Shown piece after piece: positions 1-6,115 of a DNA stretch of 15,499 bases. A program made the translations under genes and the position numbers. Every line of letters starts with the position of its first letter. Within the stretch, counting starts at the first letter, position 1. The notes under the pieces were generated by a model. The model had not been told where the DNA came from. It was given only the letters and a program-made list of their open reading frames with translations, and did not search any database. Source of the DNA: Gemmatimonadota bacterium (GTDB lineage: Bacteria > Gemmatimonadota > Gemmatimonadetes > Gemmatimonadales > GWC2-71-9). The stretch is taken from contig QHUF01000233.1 of NCBI GenBank assembly GCA_003221075.1, positions 1 to 15,499 on the forward strand. Reading direction: 5' to 3'.

Positions 1-848
1 CGAGTCAGGCGGTCCCGATGCTGAGGGAAATCGTAGCCGAAGCGGCCCTTCACGCAGGTGGAGCCCTGGTTGGGTGTGTTCAGCTCGATGTCAGGAGAGG
101 TGACGCGCATGACTTTGTTGTCGGCAACGTGAAGGTCGACCTGGCAACCGACGCCGCAGTACGGACAGACCGAACGCACGACCCTCTCCGGATGCCGGAT
201 CTGCTCGGGCGCGAACCGCTGCCGCGGCATCACCTCGAAGATCGCGCCGGTGGGACAGACGCGGACGCACTCGCCGCACCACGTGCACCCTGCCTTGTCC
301 GGGTCCCCGTCCGCGCCGACGATGATCTCGGCATGCTCGCCGCGGTATCCGACGTCGAGCACGCCCACGACCTGAATGTCCTCGCACGCCCGCACGCAGC
401 GCGTGCACAAAATGCAGGTCGACATGTCGTGGCGGATCATCGGATCGCCGGGCCGCTCGTCGCCCGAGCGCAGCGGCAGATCGCGGTTTTCGACAGCGGT
501 CGGGACGACGTCGTACTGCACCAGATAACGTTCGAATTCGTTGCGCGGTGTGCCGTTCAGGGCTGGGTACCGCTCAGTGAGAAGGCGGAGAACCCCCTTG
601 CGATTCTCGACCGCCGCGTGCGACTGCGTGGTCACGACCATGCCGTCGGCGACCTTGGTCGCGCACGCTGGTAGCAATTTTGGCTGACCTTCGACGGAGA
701 CGAGACAGATGCGGCAGTTCCCGACGATCGGGAGAGTGGGGTACCAGCAGAGCGTCGGGATCTCGATACCCGCGCCCCGGGCGGCATCCAGAATGGTTTG
801 GCCTTCGGATGCGCTTAGGGAGCGCCCGTCGACCTTAAGGCTCGGCAT
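1..848 (-). CDS. Formate dehydrogenase-type molybdoprotein, alpha subunit, N-terminal part (runs off left edge)
   Basis: Reading from ATG at 848 gives 282 codons open to the window edge. Domains in order: a plant-type 2Fe-2S ferredoxin domain (residues 1-75; C34, C45, C48, C62), a linker, a two-[4Fe-4S] ferredoxin domain (CxxCxxCxxxC at 145/148/151/155 and again at 188/191/194/198), then the start of the molybdopterin oxidoreductase 4Fe-4S domain (VCPYCGVGC, C228/C231/C235, and C265 in STCVKGRFG). This order is that of FdhA/NuoG-like subunits of NAD-linked cytosolic formate dehydrogenases; the catalytic domain would lie left of the window. Oddity: residues 63-144 contain no cysteine, so the HxxxCxxC..C ligands of the NuoG-type N5 cluster usually found there are absent. 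The SD is poor (CAGG). Another molybdopterin or tungstopterin enzyme of the same superfamily is possible, because the active-site residue is not in the window. Confidence 0.85.
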   Translation of the reverse strand, partial: MPSLKVDGRSLSASEGQTILDAARGAGIEIPTLCWYPTLPIVGNCRICLVSVEGQPKLLPACATKVADGMVVTTQSHAAVENRKGVLRLLTERYPALNGTPRNEFERYLVQYDVVPTAVENRDLPLRSGDERPGDPMIRHDMSTCILCTRCVRACEDIQVVGVLDVGYRGEHAEIIVGADGDPDKAGCTWCGECVRVCPTGAIFEVMPRQRFAPEQIRHPERVVRSVCPYCGVGCQVDLHVADNKVMRVTSPDIELNTPNQGSTCVKGRFGYDFPQHRDRLT

Positions 849-880
849 GCCTGATAAATAGGCAGCCGAATGTGGTGCTG

Positions 881-1048
881 CTAGAGCTTCGGATCCACGG
901 GGAGATGGCGATGCGTGTGGTCGCCATCCTCGCCTTCATCCAGGAACCAGCAGTATGCCCAAATCTTGGCCGGCCGCAGAATCTGCCGGCCTGCTCGCAG
1001 GATAATCCCCATCGGTTCGTCGTCGAGTACCAAGGGCAGGGTGGTCAT
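881..1048 (-). CDS. Small hypothetical protein, 55 aa, upstream of the molybdoprotein gene
   Basis: No family recognised. ATG at 1048 with a G-rich stretch (GTGGGGGC) just upstream; an in-frame GTG at 1081 would add 11 residues. The product begins MTTLPLVLDDEPMGIIL, has an aromatic patch (IWAYCWFLDEGEDGD) and ends in an acidic, His-containing tail (DHTHRH). The mixture of hydrophobic strand-like and aromatic segments looks more protein-like than the overlapping frames. The stop lies 32 bases before the molybdoprotein start on the same strand, so co-transcription is possible. It occupies most of the 849-1141 gap, which otherwise holds nothing I can name. It could also be a chance ORF in GC-rich DNA. 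Confidence 0.4.
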   Translation of the reverse strand: MTTLPLVLDDEPMGIILRAGRQILRPAKIWAYCWFLDEGEDGDHTHRHLPVDPKL

Positions 1049-1141
1049 GCCCCCACGCGAAAGCAAAACCCCTGCCGCCACGCTCTCGTGCTATATGCTG
1101 TCGTACCAACGTGTTACAGTTTTCGAAGGGAAGCCAACGAG

Positions 1142-2014
1142 TCACTCTGACGCGCGCAGAGCTGTGTCAGCTTGACGCGGCGGCTTGATCGCGGTGAACC
1201 CGGAACGCTTCGAGCGTCGACCGTTGCCGCGTTGGACCTGCCAGCCGCGATATAGCGTTTGAAGTGCCTCCGGGGCCAGCGGAATGACTTCGCGGTTCTC
1301 GGCGGCAGGCGGCAGGATCACGTGCACACCTCCCGACGGCGTCCTCACTTGCAGATCGCTGATCAATGACGAGCGCTGCTTCGCGCGCAGCGCGGCGAGG
1401 CAACCGGGCGCGATGGCGACGAGCGACGGCGCCAGGTCGGGGAACCAACTCCCGAAATTGATGACCAGCGCCTGGAACCCACCCGCGAGCTGCTCGGCGA
1501 CGGCGCGGCCCTCCGCGGCCTCGACGGCTCCCAAGTCCTGATCCAGCAGGAACACCTCGGCGTCGTGAGCGGCCAGGAATAGCGCCTCGCCCAGGGCGGC
1601 TGCTCCGAGTACGACGATGACGTCGCCAGGCTCGAGCCGCGCGGCCCAGGGGACGATCGGGTGCCCGCGGTCCAGCCCCCAGTGCGTGGGCGCGCGCTGC
1701 GCTTCACGCAGCGCGCGATGCTTCTGCCGCCAGCGCGGAAACGAGGGAAGGCGCAGGCGTCGGGCGATGATGCGGTCGACGTGCTCGAGCAGGAGTACTT
1801 CGGTGAGCAGGTATTGGTCCTGGGCGCTCGCCTGCAGCTCGCGCACCGCCTCGTCGCCGATTTTCAAGAGCTCCGTGCGCGGCACGGTGTTCTTGTACTC
1901 CTCGAGCCGCTGGAGAATGAACTCCTGGTACTCCTGCTTGAGGGAGCGCGGCGTGCGGCGCACGGGAATCATTCCCGTGGCGCGGGCGCGCTCGAAGGGC
2001 AGGGAGGTCAGCAT
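1142..2014 (-). CDS. Rossmann-fold / SAM-methyltransferase-like protein of unknown function
   Basis: 290 aa. The N-terminal third (about residues 25-110) is charged and predicted helical (KQEYQEFILQRLEEYK). Residues 132-170 form a Rossmann-like beta-alpha-beta: VIVVLGAAALGEA followed by AEVFLLDQD, where the acidic pair could hold a ribose. Residues 180-235 continue with strand/helix alternation (ALVINFGSWFPDL; GGVHVILPP). The C-terminus is basic (GNGRRSKRSG). The glycine motif is degenerate compared with active class I methyltransferases, so a non-catalytic or NAD-type nucleotide-binding fold is equally possible. The ATG overlaps the stop of the upstream cation transporter gene (ATGCTGA, 7 bases), which indicates translational coupling; no SD is seen, consistent with re-initiation. 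An internal ATG at 1972 is an alternative start that would give a 276-aa product. Confidence 0.5.
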   Translation of the reverse strand: MLTSLPFERARATGMIPVRRTPRSLKQEYQEFILQRLEEYKNTVPRTELLKIGDEAVRELQASAQDQYLLTEVLLLEHVDRIIARRLRLPSFPRWRQKHRALREAQRAPTHWGLDRGHPIVPWAARLEPGDVIVVLGAAALGEALFLAAHDAEVFLLDQDLGAVEAAEGRAVAEQLAGGFQALVINFGSWFPDLAPSLVAIAPGCLAALRAKQRSSLISDLQVRTPSGGVHVILPPAAENREVIPLAPEALQTLYRGWQVQRGNGRRSKRSGFTAIKPPRQADTALRASE

Positions 2015-2886
2015 GGCTCGACGTGCACGGTCACTTCTTCGAGCTCGAGGTCTTTCTTCAGCCGTTCTTCGACTGCGTCGGCGATGGCGTGCGCATCACT
2101 GACGTTGGCCGCGGGATCCACGGCGATTGTGACTTCGGCGTAGCGGACACCGGCGTTGCCGCCGCGGGAGCGGATGCTGTAAGCGCTCTTCACTCCCTCG
2201 ACAGCCTGCGCCGTTTGCCGGATGGTGGGCGCCGGAATCGCGCGCTCGTCCACGAGGACAGGCACGGCGCGCGCGAGAATCTGGTAGGCCACTCGCACGA
2301 TCAGCAATGCGATCACGATAGCGATGGCGGGATCAACCCACGCGGCGCCGCGCCGAGAGAACAGCACCCCGATCAGCACTCCGATAGTGATGAAGACATC
2401 GGTGCGCGTATGGGCGGCGTCGGCGATGAGCAGTTCGCTCGACAGCTCGTGGCCTCGGGCGTTCTCGTACCAGGCGACGAATATGTTCGTCAGCAGCGTC
2501 GCGCCCAGCAGGGCGAGGCCGAGATCGCTGATCTGGATCGCGTGGCCGCCCGACAGCAGATGACCGATGGCGCTGCGCACCAGCTCGAAGCACGTGATCG
2601 ACAGGAAGACCACGATGCCGAGGGCTCCCAACGTTTCGAACTTGCCGTGGCCGTACGGGTGGTCTTCGTCGGGCTCGCGTGCCGCAACGCGGACGACCAC
2701 GAGGCCCAGCACGTTGTAAGCGGCATCGACGGAGGAGTGCGCCGCGTCGCCGATGACGGCGAGTGAGCCGGTCAGCATGCCGATGGCGGCTTTGGCCAGG
2801 AGGACCGCGATGTTCGCTACCAAAAGTCCCGCGAGTACGCGGCGTACGGCGCGGGACCGATCCAGGGCTTTGTCCGCAGCGGACAT
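2008..2886 (-). CDS. Cation diffusion facilitator (CDF) family transporter
   Basis: 292 aa from ATG at 2886. A TTG at 2922 would add 12 residues but is less likely. CDF proteins are inner-membrane dimers exchanging cytoplasmic Zn2+/Fe2+/Co2+/Mn2+ for protons. Transmembrane segments are visible near residues 18-40, 52-66, 86-106, 121-140, 160-178 and 184-205. Metal-site signatures of the family are present: HxxxD in TM2 (H50-D54 within GDAAHSSVD) and HxxxD in TM5 (H159-D163 within ADAAHTRTD), plus the conserved cytoplasmic DHPYGHGKFE loop at 75-84. A C-terminal cytoplasmic domain of about 85 residues ends VTVHVEPC. HxxxD in both helices fits Zn-type or broad divalent selectivity, but the metal cannot be fixed from sequence. 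It is followed without a gap by the Rossmann-like gene at 1142-2014. Confidence 0.9.
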   Translation of the reverse strand: MSAADKALDRSRAVRRVLAGLLVANIAVLLAKAAIGMLTGSLAVIGDAAHSSVDAAYNVLGLVVVRVAAREPDEDHPYGHGKFETLGALGIVVFLSITCFELVRSAIGHLLSGGHAIQISDLGLALLGATLLTNIFVAWYENARGHELSSELLIADAAHTRTDVFITIGVLIGVLFSRRGAAWVDPAIAIVIALLIVRVAYQILARAVPVLVDERAIPAPTIRQTAQAVEGVKSAYSIRSRGGNAGVRYAEVTIAVDPAANVSDAHAIADAVEERLKKDLELEEVTVHVEPC

Positions 2887-2934
2887 GGTGTGCAAGCTTG
2901 TGATGGGGGCTGATTTAGTCAACGCAGGTCAGGA

Positions 2935-2959
2935 CGGGCGCAGCATGCTGCGCCCCTAC
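2935..2959. repeat. Palindromic repeat, copy A (left of sdpRI)
   Basis: GGGCGCAGCATGCTGCGCCC at 2936-2955 is a perfect 20-base palindrome, followed by CTAC. The right half matches copy B at 3919-3946 exactly through CCCCTAC; the outer left arm has diverged (AGGAC in place of GTAGG). The right edge directly abuts the -35 box of the sdpR promoter at 2960. Confidence 0.85.
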
Positions 2960-2988
2960 TTGACAATATTTAGATATTTGTATAAATA
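2960..2988 (+). promoter_or_regulatory. Sigma-70-type promoter of sdpRI
   Basis: TTGACA at 2960-2965 (perfect -35), a 17-base spacer, and TAAATA at 2983-2988 (-10). An alternative -10, TATAAA, sits at 2981-2986 with a 15-base spacer. The AT-rich tract stands out from its GC-rich surroundings. Transcription from either box would begin around 2993-2996, leaving an almost leaderless mRNA for the ATG at 2997. Confidence 0.75.
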
Positions 2989-2991
2989 TCT
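2972..2991. promoter_or_regulatory. Inverted-repeat operator, probable SdpR/ArsR binding site
   Basis: AGATATTT-GTAT-AAATATCT: 8-base perfect arms with a 4-base centre. It covers the spacer and -10 of the sdpR promoter and ends 5 bases before the sdpR ATG. Its size and AT-rich symmetry suit a winged-helix ArsR dimer, and its position would block RNA polymerase, so negative autoregulation is inferred. Confidence 0.7.
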
Positions 2992-2996
2992 CGACC

Positions 2997-3275
2997 ATGG
3001 ACGATTCGCTGTTCCGAGCCCTCGCCGACCCCACCCGGCGCAAGATCCTCGAGCTGCTGACCGAGAAGGATCGGACGGCGGGGGAGATCGCCGAGCAGTT
3101 CCCCATCGCGTTCGCATCCGTGTCGCACCACCTGGGGGTGCTCAAGGCGGCGGACCTCGTCGCCACCGAGCGCGAGGGCCAGTTCATCCGGTATCGGCTG
3201 AATACCACGGTCTTTCAGGAAGTCGTGCGGTACTTCATGACCCGTTTCGGCGGGGAGGGAGACAAGAATGCGTAG
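2997..3275 (+). CDS. sdpR: ArsR-family transcriptional autorepressor, SdpR type
   Basis: 92 aa winged helix-turn-helix protein. It opens with FRALADPTRRKILELL (residues 6-21), the characteristic first helix of the SdpR/ArsR group. The helix-turn-helix lies at about 29-56 (AGEIAEQFPIAFASVSHHLG), followed by the beta-wing at about 60-76 (ADLVATEREGQFIRYRLN). There are no cysteines or clustered histidines, so it is not a metal sensor. In Bacillus subtilis SdpR represses the sdpRI operon and is sequestered at the membrane by SdpI when SdpI binds the SdpC toxin; the same pairing here supports the name. There is no SD before the ATG (CTCGACC), consistent with a leaderless message. The 3' end overlaps sdpI by 8 bases (ATGCGTAG), so the two are translationally coupled. 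Confidence 0.88.
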   Translation: MDDSLFRALADPTRRKILELLTEKDRTAGEIAEQFPIAFASVSHHLGVLKAADLVATEREGQFIRYRLNTTVFQEVVRYFMTRFGGEGDKNA

Positions 3276-3909
3276 CCGCTGGTTTGGTCTCGTCGTCGCC
3301 GCGCTCGCCGCGGCGGTCTCGGTCTGGGCCTATCCGCAACTGCCGCCCACGGTCGCCACGCATTGGAATCTGCGCGGGGCACCGGATGGATTCTCCAGCC
3401 GGACGCTGGCGGTCGCTATCATGCCGGCCGTGATTCTGCTGATGACCGGGGTGTTCCGCGTGCTGCCCAGATTGGACCCGCGGGGCGAGAACTACACCAA
3501 GTTCATCGGTACCTACTGGCTGATCGCCAACTCTGTGATCGTCTTCGTCCTGATCGCGCACGGCATGATCCTCGCGACCGGGCTCGGCTATGCCGTGAAG
3601 ATCGACCGGCTGATGCCGATCGGCATCGGCGTGCTCTTCATCATTCTCGGCAACTTCTTCACGCGCGTCGAACCCAACTGGTTCGTCGGCATTCGAACAC
3701 CGTGGACGCTCTCCAGCGACACCGTCTGGCGGAAGACGCATCGCACCGGCGGCTGGGTGTTTGTCATCGGCGGCCTGGTGCTGGCCAGCACCGCACTCCT
3801 TCCGCGCGCCGCGTTTCTGCCCCTGCTGATCGCGACGATCGTGATCATGCCCGCGATCCCCATCGTGCAGTCCTACGTCCTCTGGAAACGGGAACAGGGA
3901 AAATCGTAG
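3268..3909 (+). CDS. sdpI: SdpI-family membrane protein (DUF1648 + SdpI domain), immunity/signalling type
   Basis: 213 aa, six predicted transmembrane segments (about 5-22, 46-65, 83-104, 113-131, 163-182, 185-206). The N-terminal DUF1648 signature is clear at 22-41 (YPQLPPTVATHWNLRGAPDG). The SdpI half carries NWFVGIRTPWTLSSDTVWRK at about 137-156, the conserved loop of the family. B. subtilis SdpI gives immunity to the SdpC killing factor and signals to SdpR; many bacterial relatives have no known ligand. A strong SD (GGGGAGGGAG, about 6 bases upstream) precedes the ATG at 3268, which lies inside the end of sdpR. No sdpA/B/C homologue is visible nearby, so the inducing ligand is unknown. 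The palindromic repeat at 3919 starts 10 bases after the stop. Confidence 0.88.
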   Translation: MRSRWFGLVVAALAAAVSVWAYPQLPPTVATHWNLRGAPDGFSSRTLAVAIMPAVILLMTGVFRVLPRLDPRGENYTKFIGTYWLIANSVIVFVLIAHGMILATGLGYAVKIDRLMPIGIGVLFIILGNFFTRVEPNWFVGIRTPWTLSSDTVWRKTHRTGGWVFVIGGLVLASTALLPRAAFLPLLIATIVIMPAIPIVQSYVLWKREQGKS

Positions 3910-3918
3910 GTCCATAGT

Positions 3919-3946
3919 GTAGGGGCGCAGCATGCTGCGCCCCTAC
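3919..3946. repeat. Palindromic repeat, copy B (right of sdpRI), possible terminator
   Basis: A 28-base perfect palindrome: GTAGGGGCGCAGCA followed directly by its reverse complement. It shares at least 24 bases with copy A at 2935-2959. In RNA it would form a very stable hairpin just after the sdpI stop, but no T-run follows, so intrinsic termination is uncertain. Dispersed elements of this GTAGGGGC...GCCCCTAC shape are known in various bacterial genomes; mobility by a REP/RAYT-like route is inference. Confidence 0.85.
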
Positions 3947-3978
3947 CGATTCCACTCCCCTCTACCAATTGGATCAGC

Positions 3979-4962
3979 ATGAACGTTCTTGGCATCGCCC
4001 TGGTCGCACTGACGCTACAGAATGCCGACACCATACCACCGGCCGTCGCTGTCGAGTCGCCGTACACGATCCACAGCGGCGCGCTCGAGCTGGGCGGGAC
4101 CCTTACGCTGCCGCGCGGAGCGACCGGGCGTCTGCCCGTCGTCGTCATCATCGCCGGCTCGGGTCCGACGGATCGCAACGGCAATTCAATGATGGGCATC
4201 AGGCCCAATTCCTACGCGCAGCTCGCCTGGCGGCTCGCAGAGCGCGGCATCGCGTCGTTGCGCTACGACAAGCGCGTGCTGCCGGCCACCAAGGGCACGG
4301 TCGATATCACGCGTCTGACGCTCGAAGACTTTGCCGCGGATGCTCGGGCGGCGGCCGAATCGTTGGCTCGCGATGCGCGGTTCTCGCGCGTCGTGCTGCT
4401 CGGGCACAGCGAGGGCTCGGCGCTGGCGCTGATCGCGGCGCGCCAAGGTCCGCCAGTCGCAGGTGTGATCAGCGTGTCCGGCCTGGGCCGTCCGCTCGGC
4501 GTCGTCATGCGTGAGCAGCTCGCGCGCCAGTTCGACAGCGCAACGCTGGTCCGTTACGACACCGCGATGGCGCAATACCTGCGTGGCGAGACGCCGAAAG
4601 ATGTTCCGCCGCTGCTGGGGGTGCTGTTCGTTCCCGTCAACCAGAACTTCATGAAGTCATTAGCGGCATTCGATCCTCCCGCAGCGATCCACGCCGTCGC
4701 GCAGCCGGTGCTGATCATACAGGGCGGTCGAGACCTCCAGGTCACCGTCGCCGACGCCACGCGATTGATTGAGGCCGCGCGAACGGGCAGCAAGTTGGTC
4801 ATCGTGCCGTTGGCAAATCACGTGTTGAAGGAGGCGACGGACACCACGTTGCCAGGCCAGATACGGGCCTATCAGGATCCCACGGTGCCGATCATGCCTG
4901 ATGTGGCGAACGCCATCGCAGATTGGATGTTCAAGCCAGTGCCCGGAGTAAGACGCCCTTGA
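3979..4962 (+). CDS. Exported alpha/beta hydrolase (S9/dienelactone-hydrolase-like esterase or peptidase)
   Basis: 327 aa. The N-terminus MNVLGIALVALTLQN resembles a short signal sequence, so periplasmic location is likely. The core fold shows an oxyanion region at 57-69 (IIAGSGPTDRNGN), LRYDKRV at 94-100, the nucleophile elbow GHSEGS with Ser144, the acid Asp252 (IQGGRD), and His281 (LANHVLK). All three triad residues are in the right order and spacing. Substrate is unknown; relatives are annotated as S9-family peptidases or esterases. Only a weak SD (GGA) precedes the ATG. The 3' end overlaps the 3' end of the convergent rlmI gene by 32 bases (4931-4962). Confidence 0.85.
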   Translation: MNVLGIALVALTLQNADTIPPAVAVESPYTIHSGALELGGTLTLPRGATGRLPVVVIIAGSGPTDRNGNSMMGIRPNSYAQLAWRLAERGIASLRYDKRVLPATKGTVDITRLTLEDFAADARAAAESLARDARFSRVVLLGHSEGSALALIAARQGPPVAGVISVSGLGRPLGVVMREQLARQFDSATLVRYDTAMAQYLRGETPKDVPPLLGVLFVPVNQNFMKSLAAFDPPAAIHAVAQPVLIIQGGRDLQVTVADATRLIEAARTGSKLVIVPLANHVLKEATDTTLPGQIRAYQDPTVPIMPDVANAIADWMFKPVPGVRRP

Positions 4963-6115
4963 GGTACCCGGTCTCAGGCACATTCAGCAGCTCCGGATGA
5001 TCTGAGGCCGCGCCGGTGGCCGCGATAAACTGGATGCGGCGGCCCGAGTCTCGTGCGGCATCAGCCAGCATCGCGCTGAAGATGTCGCGGCTCACGTGGT
5101 AGGAGCATGACGACGTGAACAGCACACCGCCCGGGGCCAGGATCTTCATGGCCCGGAGGTTGACCTCTTTGTAGCCGGCGACGGCGCGCTCGACGCTTGC
5201 CTTCGTCTTGGCGAACGCCGGCGGATCCACCACGATCGTATCGAACTGCTCGCGGCGCCGCTCGAACTCGCGGACCAGGTCGAACGCGTTCCCCTCGCGC
5301 CAATTGATGTTGCCAATCCCGTTGAGGCGGGCGTTTTCGGCGCCGCGCGCCAGCGCCTCGGTGCTCTGGTCGACCGCGAGCACCTCTTTGGCATGGCGCG
5401 CGAGATGCAGCGCAAACGAGCCGTGGTACGTGAAGAGATCGAGCGCTCGCCCGCCTGGCCGCGTGTTTTGTCCCACCAGAATCCGGTTTTCGCGCTGATC
5501 GAGGAAGGCACCCGTCTTCTGTCCGGACCACGGCGCGGCGAGGTATTTCACACCATCCTCCACAACCTCGACAACCTCGGGAACCTCCCCATGGGCGAGC
5601 AGAACCTCCGAAGGCAGGCCCTCGTGGCGCCGTATCCCGGCGTCGTTGCGGAGCAGGATGCCTTCGGGAGCGAGCGCCGCCGCTATTCCCGCGAGCACGT
5701 CCGCTCGCGCGGTCTCCAGCCCCGCCGAGAGCAGCTGCGCGACGATCCACGGTCCGTACTTGTCGATGATGAGTGAGGGGAGGCCGTCGCCTTCGGCGTG
5801 CACGACGCGCCACGCACTTGCCTGGATTCCGTTGCGGCGACTCGCGGCTGCCGCAATGCGCGCGGTCCACCACTGTAGATCGATGGCTTCGTTGCCGCGC
5901 GTGAGGAGGCGGAGCCGGATCTCGGAGCTCGGTGAGTAGAGCGCCTGGCCGAGGAACTTGCCTTTGCGATCCGTGACGGGGACGATGCCGGGCTTCTTCT
6001 CCGGCTCTTCAGCAACGTCGCTGCGGTAGATCCACGGATGACCTTGCTTCCAGCGTTCAGCCCCGCGAGCAGTAACTCTGACGGTCGGACGGTCGGACGG
6101 TCTGACGGCGGTCAT
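4931..6115 (-). CDS. rlmI: 23S rRNA (cytosine-C5)-methyltransferase, RlmI family
   Basis: 394 aa. An N-terminal PUA domain (about 12-80; HPWIYRSDV, LGQALYSPSSEIRLRLL) is followed by an EEHEE subdomain and a class I SAM methyltransferase domain from about 190. Motifs: GQKTGAFLDQREN at 198-210, SAM motif I ALDLFTYHGSFALHLA at 224-239, VDPPAFAK at 296-303 and the catalytic cysteine Cys337 in SSCSYHV. E. coli RlmI makes m5C1962 in 23S rRNA using SAM; length agrees with the family (about 390-400). The first 15 residues are encoded by an octanucleotide tandem repeat (6078-6108), and no other ATG/GTG/TTG lies between it and the PUA start, so ATG 6115 is the best start. It overlaps the aroH stop by 4 bases (ATGA), implying coupled translation. 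Confidence 0.92.
   Translation of the reverse strand: MTAVRPSDRPTVRVTARGAERWKQGHPWIYRSDVAEEPEKKPGIVPVTDRKGKFLGQALYSPSSEIRLRLLTRGNEAIDLQWWTARIAAAASRRNGIQASAWRVVHAEGDGLPSLIIDKYGPWIVAQLLSAGLETARADVLAGIAAALAPEGILLRNDAGIRRHEGLPSEVLLAHGEVPEVVEVVEDGVKYLAAPWSGQKTGAFLDQRENRILVGQNTRPGGRALDLFTYHGSFALHLARHAKEVLAVDQSTEALARGAENARLNGIGNINWREGNAFDLVREFERRREQFDTIVVDPPAFAKTKASVERAVAGYKEVNLRAMKILAPGGVLFTSSCSYHVSRDIFSAMLADAARDSGRRIQFIAATGAASDHPELLNVPETGYLKGVLLRALA
6078..6108. repeat. Octanucleotide tandem repeat within the rlmI N-terminal codons
   Basis: Nearly four copies of C(G/T)GACGGT on the plus strand, the middle two identical (CGGACGGT). They encode residues 3-13 of RlmI (AVRPSDRPTVR). The unit length is not a multiple of three, so gain or loss of one unit would shift the frame. 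Confidence 0.8.

Noticed and set aside
18..674. Plus-strand ORF (218 codons) opposite the molybdoprotein
   Set aside because: The minus strand encodes perfectly spaced iron-sulfur cysteine motifs in a continuous frame, so the plus frame is an antisense shadow.
848..864. Inverted repeat TGCCT-7-AGGCA just before the molybdoprotein start
   Set aside because: Only 5-base arms, overlapping the ATG by one base; expected often by chance, and no promoter elements align with it.
2887..2925. Possible promoter TTGACT for the CDF transporter on the minus strand
   Set aside because: No acceptable -10 hexamer at 16-18 bases; the TTG is also in frame with the gene, so it may be coding or leader.
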